From Brachybacterium fresconis (lineage in GTDB: Bacteria > Actinomycetota > Actinomycetes > Actinomycetales > Dermabacteraceae): a stretch of DNA of 64,000 nt. Under the pieces are notes generated by a model, which did no database searches, was not told where the DNA came from, and saw only the letters and a list, made by a program, of their open reading frames with translations. Location of the stretch: positions 4,092,001 to 4,156,000 of the forward strand of contig NZ_JAGIOC010000001.1 of assembly GCF_017876515.1 (NCBI RefSeq), read 5' to 3'. This document shows, piece after piece, positions 60,989 to 64,000 of the stretch. Positions within the stretch are counted from its first letter, which is position 1. Each line of letters opens with the position of its first letter. The position numbers and the translations under genes were made by a program.

Positions 60989-61303
60989 TCAGTCGTTCTC
61001 GGCGACCGCCCCGGCGGCAGCGGCCAGCTCGCTGATCCGCCGCGCCATCGCGAGGTCCCGCTGCGTGATCCCGCCGACGTCATGGCTGGTCAGGGTGACG
61101 CCCACGGAGCCATAGGCGAGGGTCAGGTCGGGGTGATGATTCGCCTCCTCGGCGGCTGCCCCGATCTGGTCCACCAGGACCAGCGCGGAGGCGAAATCCT
61201 TCGTGCGGTACCGGGCCGCGAGCACCGGGGTCGGCGGGGCGAAGTCGGCGAGGTCGGCGGCGGCGATCTCGGCAGGGGTGAGGACGGTGGTGTTCTCGCT
61301 CAT
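60989..61303 (-). CDS. Pterin-4a-carbinolamine dehydratase
   Basis: This 104-residue enzyme dehydrates 4a-hydroxytetrahydropterin, or acts as a cofactor-recycling partner. The active-site set is [13 protein letters not shown] (His56, His57, Pro58) and TSHDVGGIT (His74, Asp75). ATG at 61303. No aromatic amino acid hydroxylase is in this window, so its partner is elsewhere or its role is different. It is divergent from proS. Confidence 0.92.
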   Translation of the reverse strand: MSENTTVLTPAEIAAADLADFAPPTPVLAARYRTKDFASALVLVDQIGAAAEEANHHPDLTLAYGSVGVTLTSHDVGGITQRDLAMARRISELAAAAGAVAEND

Positions 61304-61409
61304 GCCGCCACCCTGCCACCGGGGCGCGGCGGGCGGAAGGGCACGCACCGGTCGGTTCGCCGATAGGATCCTCCCCAGACTCCTGCCCACGATGAGAGGC
61401 CGCCCCGCC

Positions 61410-63182
61410 ATGATCCGTATGTCGTCGTCGTTCGTCCGCACCCTGCGGGAGGACCCGGCCGACGCCGAGGTCGCCAGCCACCGGCTGCTCGTGCGCGCCG
61501 GCTACATCCGCCGCAGCGCCCCGGGGGTCTACACCTGGCTGCCGCTCGGACTGAAGGTGCTGCGCAAGGTCGAACAGATCGTGCGCGAGGAGCAGGACCG
61601 CATCGGTGGCCAGGAGCTGGTCTTCTCCGCGCTGCAGCCGCGCGAGCCCTATGAGGCGACCGGACGCTGGCAGGAGTACGGCCCCACGCTGTTCCGGCTG
61701 CAGGACCGCCGGGAGGGCGATTATCTCCTCGCTCCCACCCACGAGGAGATGTTCACCCTGACGGTGAAGGACCTCTTCAACTCCTACAAGGATCTGCCGA
61801 CGATGCTGTATCAGATCCAGACCAAGTTCCGCGACGAGGCGCGGCCCCGGGCGGGCCTGCTGCGCACGCGGGAGTTCATCATGAAGGACGCCTACTCCTT
61901 CGATGTGGACGACGCCGGGCTGGACGTCTCCTACGAGAACCAGCGCGGCGCCTACCAGCGCACCTTCGACCGGCTCGGACTGCCCACCGTGATCTGCCGG
62001 GCCGACGCCGGGGCGATGGGCGGATCCCGCTCCGAGGAGTTCCTCCACCCCACCCCCGTCGGCGAGGACACCTTCGTGGTCTCCGACGGCGGCTACGCCG
62101 CGAACGTCGAGGCCGTCACCACCATCGGCCCCGCGCCGCTGGACGCCGCGGCGATGGCCGCGCTGCCGCCCGCCCGGGACGTCACCACGCCCGGCACCGG
62201 CACCATCGCGAGCCTCGTGGACCACCTCAACATCCACGAGCCGCGCGAGGACGGCCGGGACTGGCAGCGGACCGACACCCTCAAGGCGCTGGTGTACATG
62301 CTCCACCACCCCGACGGCTCGACCCAGCCGCTGCTGGTGATGATCCCGGGAGATCGCGACGCCGATCCCAAGCGGCTCGAGGCCGCCCTCGCCCCGGCCG
62401 TCGCCGTGCCGTTCACGGAGGAGGACTTCGCGGCGCACCCCGCGCTCACCAAGGGGTTCATCGGTCCGGTCGGGCTGGGCGAGGACTCCGCCTCGGGGGT
62501 CAAGGTGCTGATCGATCCGCGGGCGGCCGACGGGACCCGCTGGGTCGTCGGCGGTCTGGCGCCGGACGTGCACACGATCGATGTGGTGCCCGGGCGGGAC
62601 TTCACCCCGGACGGGTACCTCGAGGCCGCCGAGGTGCGCGAGGGCGATCCCGCCCCTGACGGCTCCGGCCCCCTGCATCTGACCCGCGGCATGGAGATGG
62701 GGCACATCTTCCAGCTCGGCCGGAAGTACGCCGCGGCGCTGGACCTGCGGGTGCTCGACGTCAACGGCAAGTCCGTCGTGGTGACCATGGGGTCCTACGG
62801 GATCGGGGTCACCCGCGCGGTGGCCGCGATCGCCGAGCTGAACCATGACGACAAGGGCCTGGTGTGGCCCCGCCGGATCGCCCCGGCCGACGTGCACATC
62901 ATGGCCACCGGCAAGGGCCAGGAGGTGTACGACGAGGCAGAGCGGATCGCCTCCGAGCTCCAGGCCCGGGGCCTCGAGGTGCTCTACGACGACCGTCCGA
63001 AGGTCTCCCCGGGCGTGAAGTTCACCGATGCCGAGCTGCTCGGCGTGCCCACCTCCGTAGTGGTCGGCAAGGGACTGACGACCGGTGTCGTCGAGGTCCG
63101 CGACCGTGCGAGCGGAGCGATCGACGAGGTCCCGCCCCAGGAAGCGGTCGAGGTCGTGCTCACGGCGGTCCGCGCCGGCTGA
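61410..63182 (+). CDS. proS: Prolyl-tRNA synthetase (bacterial type)
   Basis: ProS charges tRNA-Pro and edits mischarged Ala. ATG 61410 after GAGAGG gives 590 residues, the normal length with the INS editing domain between motifs 2 and 3. Motifs include [49 protein letters not shown] and [16 protein letters not shown] at 61364-61369 may be its -10 box. ATG 61392 and 61419 are in-frame alternatives. Confidence 0.96.
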   Translation: MIRMSSSFVRTLREDPADAEVASHRLLVRAGYIRRSAPGVYTWLPLGLKVLRKVEQIVREEQDRIGGQELVFSALQPREPYEATGRWQEYGPTLFRLQDRREGDYLLAPTHEEMFTLTVKDLFNSYKDLPTMLYQIQTKFRDEARPRAGLLRTREFIMKDAYSFDVDDAGLDVSYENQRGAYQRTFDRLGLPTVICRADAGAMGGSRSEEFLHPTPVGEDTFVVSDGGYAANVEAVTTIGPAPLDAAAMAALPPARDVTTPGTGTIASLVDHLNIHEPREDGRDWQRTDTLKALVYMLHHPDGSTQPLLVMIPGDRDADPKRLEAALAPAVAVPFTEEDFAAHPALTKGFIGPVGLGEDSASGVKVLIDPRAADGTRWVVGGLAPDVHTIDVVPGRDFTPDGYLEAAEVREGDPAPDGSGPLHLTRGMEMGHIFQLGRKYAAALDLRVLDVNGKSVVVTMGSYGIGVTRAVAAIAELNHDDKGLVWPRRIAPADVHIMATGKGQEVYDEAERIASELQARGLEVLYDDRPKVSPGVKFTDAELLGVPTSVVVGKGLTTGVVEVRDRASGAIDEVPPQEAVEVVLTAVRAG

Positions 63183-63193
63183 CCCCGGCGCGC

Positions 63194-64000
63194 TCAGTCC
63201 CCGTCGCCGGGCGGCGGGTCCTCGACCTCCAGGCTCGGCAGCGGCCGCATCTGCTCGGCGCGGCCCACCAGCGTCTCCGCCTCCTGCATCGCGGCGACGA
63301 TGGACAGGGGGCGGCGGGCGAACGGCGCCGCCCCGACCAGGGCGACGTGGTCGACCAGCAGGGAGCGGGCCAGCTGCGCAGGCAGACGAGAGGCGGACCC
63401 CTCCTCGAGTGCGCCGTCCGGCAGCGCGTAGACCGCCTGCCGCGGCACCACGGGGGCGCCGTCCTCCTCGGCGAACGTCGCGAGGGTCTCTGCCCGCTGC
63501 CGGTGCCGGTCACGGAGGACGAGGTGCCCCTCGCGCGCGTCACCGCCGGTGCGCGCGGCCAGCACCTCGTGGACATATCCGGTGTACCACTCCGTCTGCT
63601 GCGCCTGCTCGAGCGTGGAGTGGTAGTCCGTCTCCGCCCCGACCGACGGAGGATCCGTCGCGGGCACCTCGCGGCGCGGCCGGATCTCCTCGCTCGTGCG
63701 CAGGTCGCGCACCTCGCCGGCGTGCGCGGCCTGGTGCAGGACGTGCACGCTCCAGGCGGTGCGGGCGGCGATCGCGACCACCGGTCGGGCGAGGGATCCG
63801 GAGACCTGGCGGGCGGCGTCGGCCGCGGTCTCCCGCAGCTGCCCGAGCACGGCGACCAGTCCCGCCGCGTCCTCGGGCGCGTCCGGGGGCGGCGGGGAGG
63901 TGGGCATCGCGGGATCCGACGCCGCCTCCTGCTCCCGCTCGTACTGCGCTCCGGTCAGCAGCGCTGTGCGCTGGACGGGCAGGGTCTCGGCGAGATCCGC
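63194..64000 (-). CDS. DUF4439-type ferritin-like protein, 5'-truncated
   Basis: The frame is open to the right edge, so the N-terminus is missing; the seen part is 268 residues. The pattern YHSTLEQAQQTEWYTGYVHE, then RHRQRAETLATFAEEDGAPVVPRQAVYALP, matches the ferritin-like DUF4439 domain of actinobacteria. The upstream piece, from about ADLAETLPVQRTALLTG to the Met at 63907, is part of the same protein. Function unknown; a metal site is not certain. It converges on proS with 11 bp between stops. Confidence 0.75.
   Translation of the reverse strand, partial: ADLAETLPVQRTALLTGAQYEREQEAASDPAMPTSPPPPDAPEDAAGLVAVLGQLRETAADAARQVSGSLARPVVAIAARTAWSVHVLHQAAHAGEVRDLRTSEEIRPRREVPATDPPSVGAETDYHSTLEQAQQTEWYTGYVHEVLAARTGGDAREGHLVLRDRHRQRAETLATFAEEDGAPVVPRQAVYALPDGALEEGSASRLPAQLARSLLVDHVALVGAAPFARRPLSIVAAMQEAETLVGRAEQMRPLPSLEVEDPPPGDGD

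Overview
The window is about 72% G+C chromosomal DNA from an actinobacterium. Gene content and order (ileS-folC-ndk; ftsY-amtB-glnK-glnD-ffh; rpsP-khpA-rimM-trmD-rplS; rpsB-tsf-pyrH-frr-cdsA-rlmN) fit the Micrococcales. A Brachybacterium-like member of the Dermabacteraceae is my best guess, but that is inference and not a database match. Almost every gene is intact. Two genes are cut by the window edges: an NrfD-like membrane protein on the left and a ferritin-like DUF4439-type protein on the right.

Layout. (1) 1-5.5 kb: selenocysteine cassette of NrfD C-terminus, selD (minus), tRNA-Sec, selA and selB. It supports a selenocysteine formate dehydrogenase that probably lies just left of the window. 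(2) 5.5-7.5 kb: a small membrane protein divergent from a WXG100-like secreted-protein candidate with an Ala/Gly-rich body. (3) 7.5-17.4 kb: valS, a domain-permuted lipoate ligase, a three-gene ABC-2 exporter, a dicarboxylate symporter, an SDR oxidoreductase and a ferredoxin. (4) 17.5-27.6 kb: ileS behind a T-box leader, then an intergenic inverted-repeat array and a small islet (lipoprotein, WXG-alpha/beta hydrolase fusion, possible EspG-like partner) interrupting ileS-folC-DUF4233-ndk. (5) 27.7-35.6 kb: ftsY, a 50-bp perfect palindrome, amtB-glnK-glnD, ffh. (6) 35.7-38.4 kb: amidohydrolase and a divergent NRAMP-type transporter. (7) 38.6-49.5 kb: rpsP to rplS ribosome operon, two type I signal peptidases, rnhB, DUF2469, YraN, comM, dprA, xerC. 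(8) 49.5-58.5 kb: M23 peptidase, rpsB, tsf, pyrH, frr, cdsA, rlmN, a DivIVA-repeat protein, and a site-2 protease without the flanking dxr and ispG genes often found there. (9) 58.6-64 kb: GNAT, Tat-exported GH15-like protein, pterin dehydratase, proS, DUF4439-type protein.

Themes. Most of the window is housekeeping: translation (four tRNA synthetase or tRNA-factor genes, S2, S16, L19, EF-Ts, RRF), the SRP pathway (FtsY, Ffh), protein export (two Lep, RseP), nitrogen sensing (AmtB, PII, GlnD) and transformation/recombination (ComM, DprA, XerC). The accessory signal is concentrated in the two WXG loci. These share a gapless N-terminal module of about 87 residues and similar TGGGGAG/CTCCCCA inverted motifs upstream. 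Several promoters place a -10 hexamer exactly 6 nt before the ATG, suggesting leaderless mRNAs. Short tandem repeats recur in intergenic regions.
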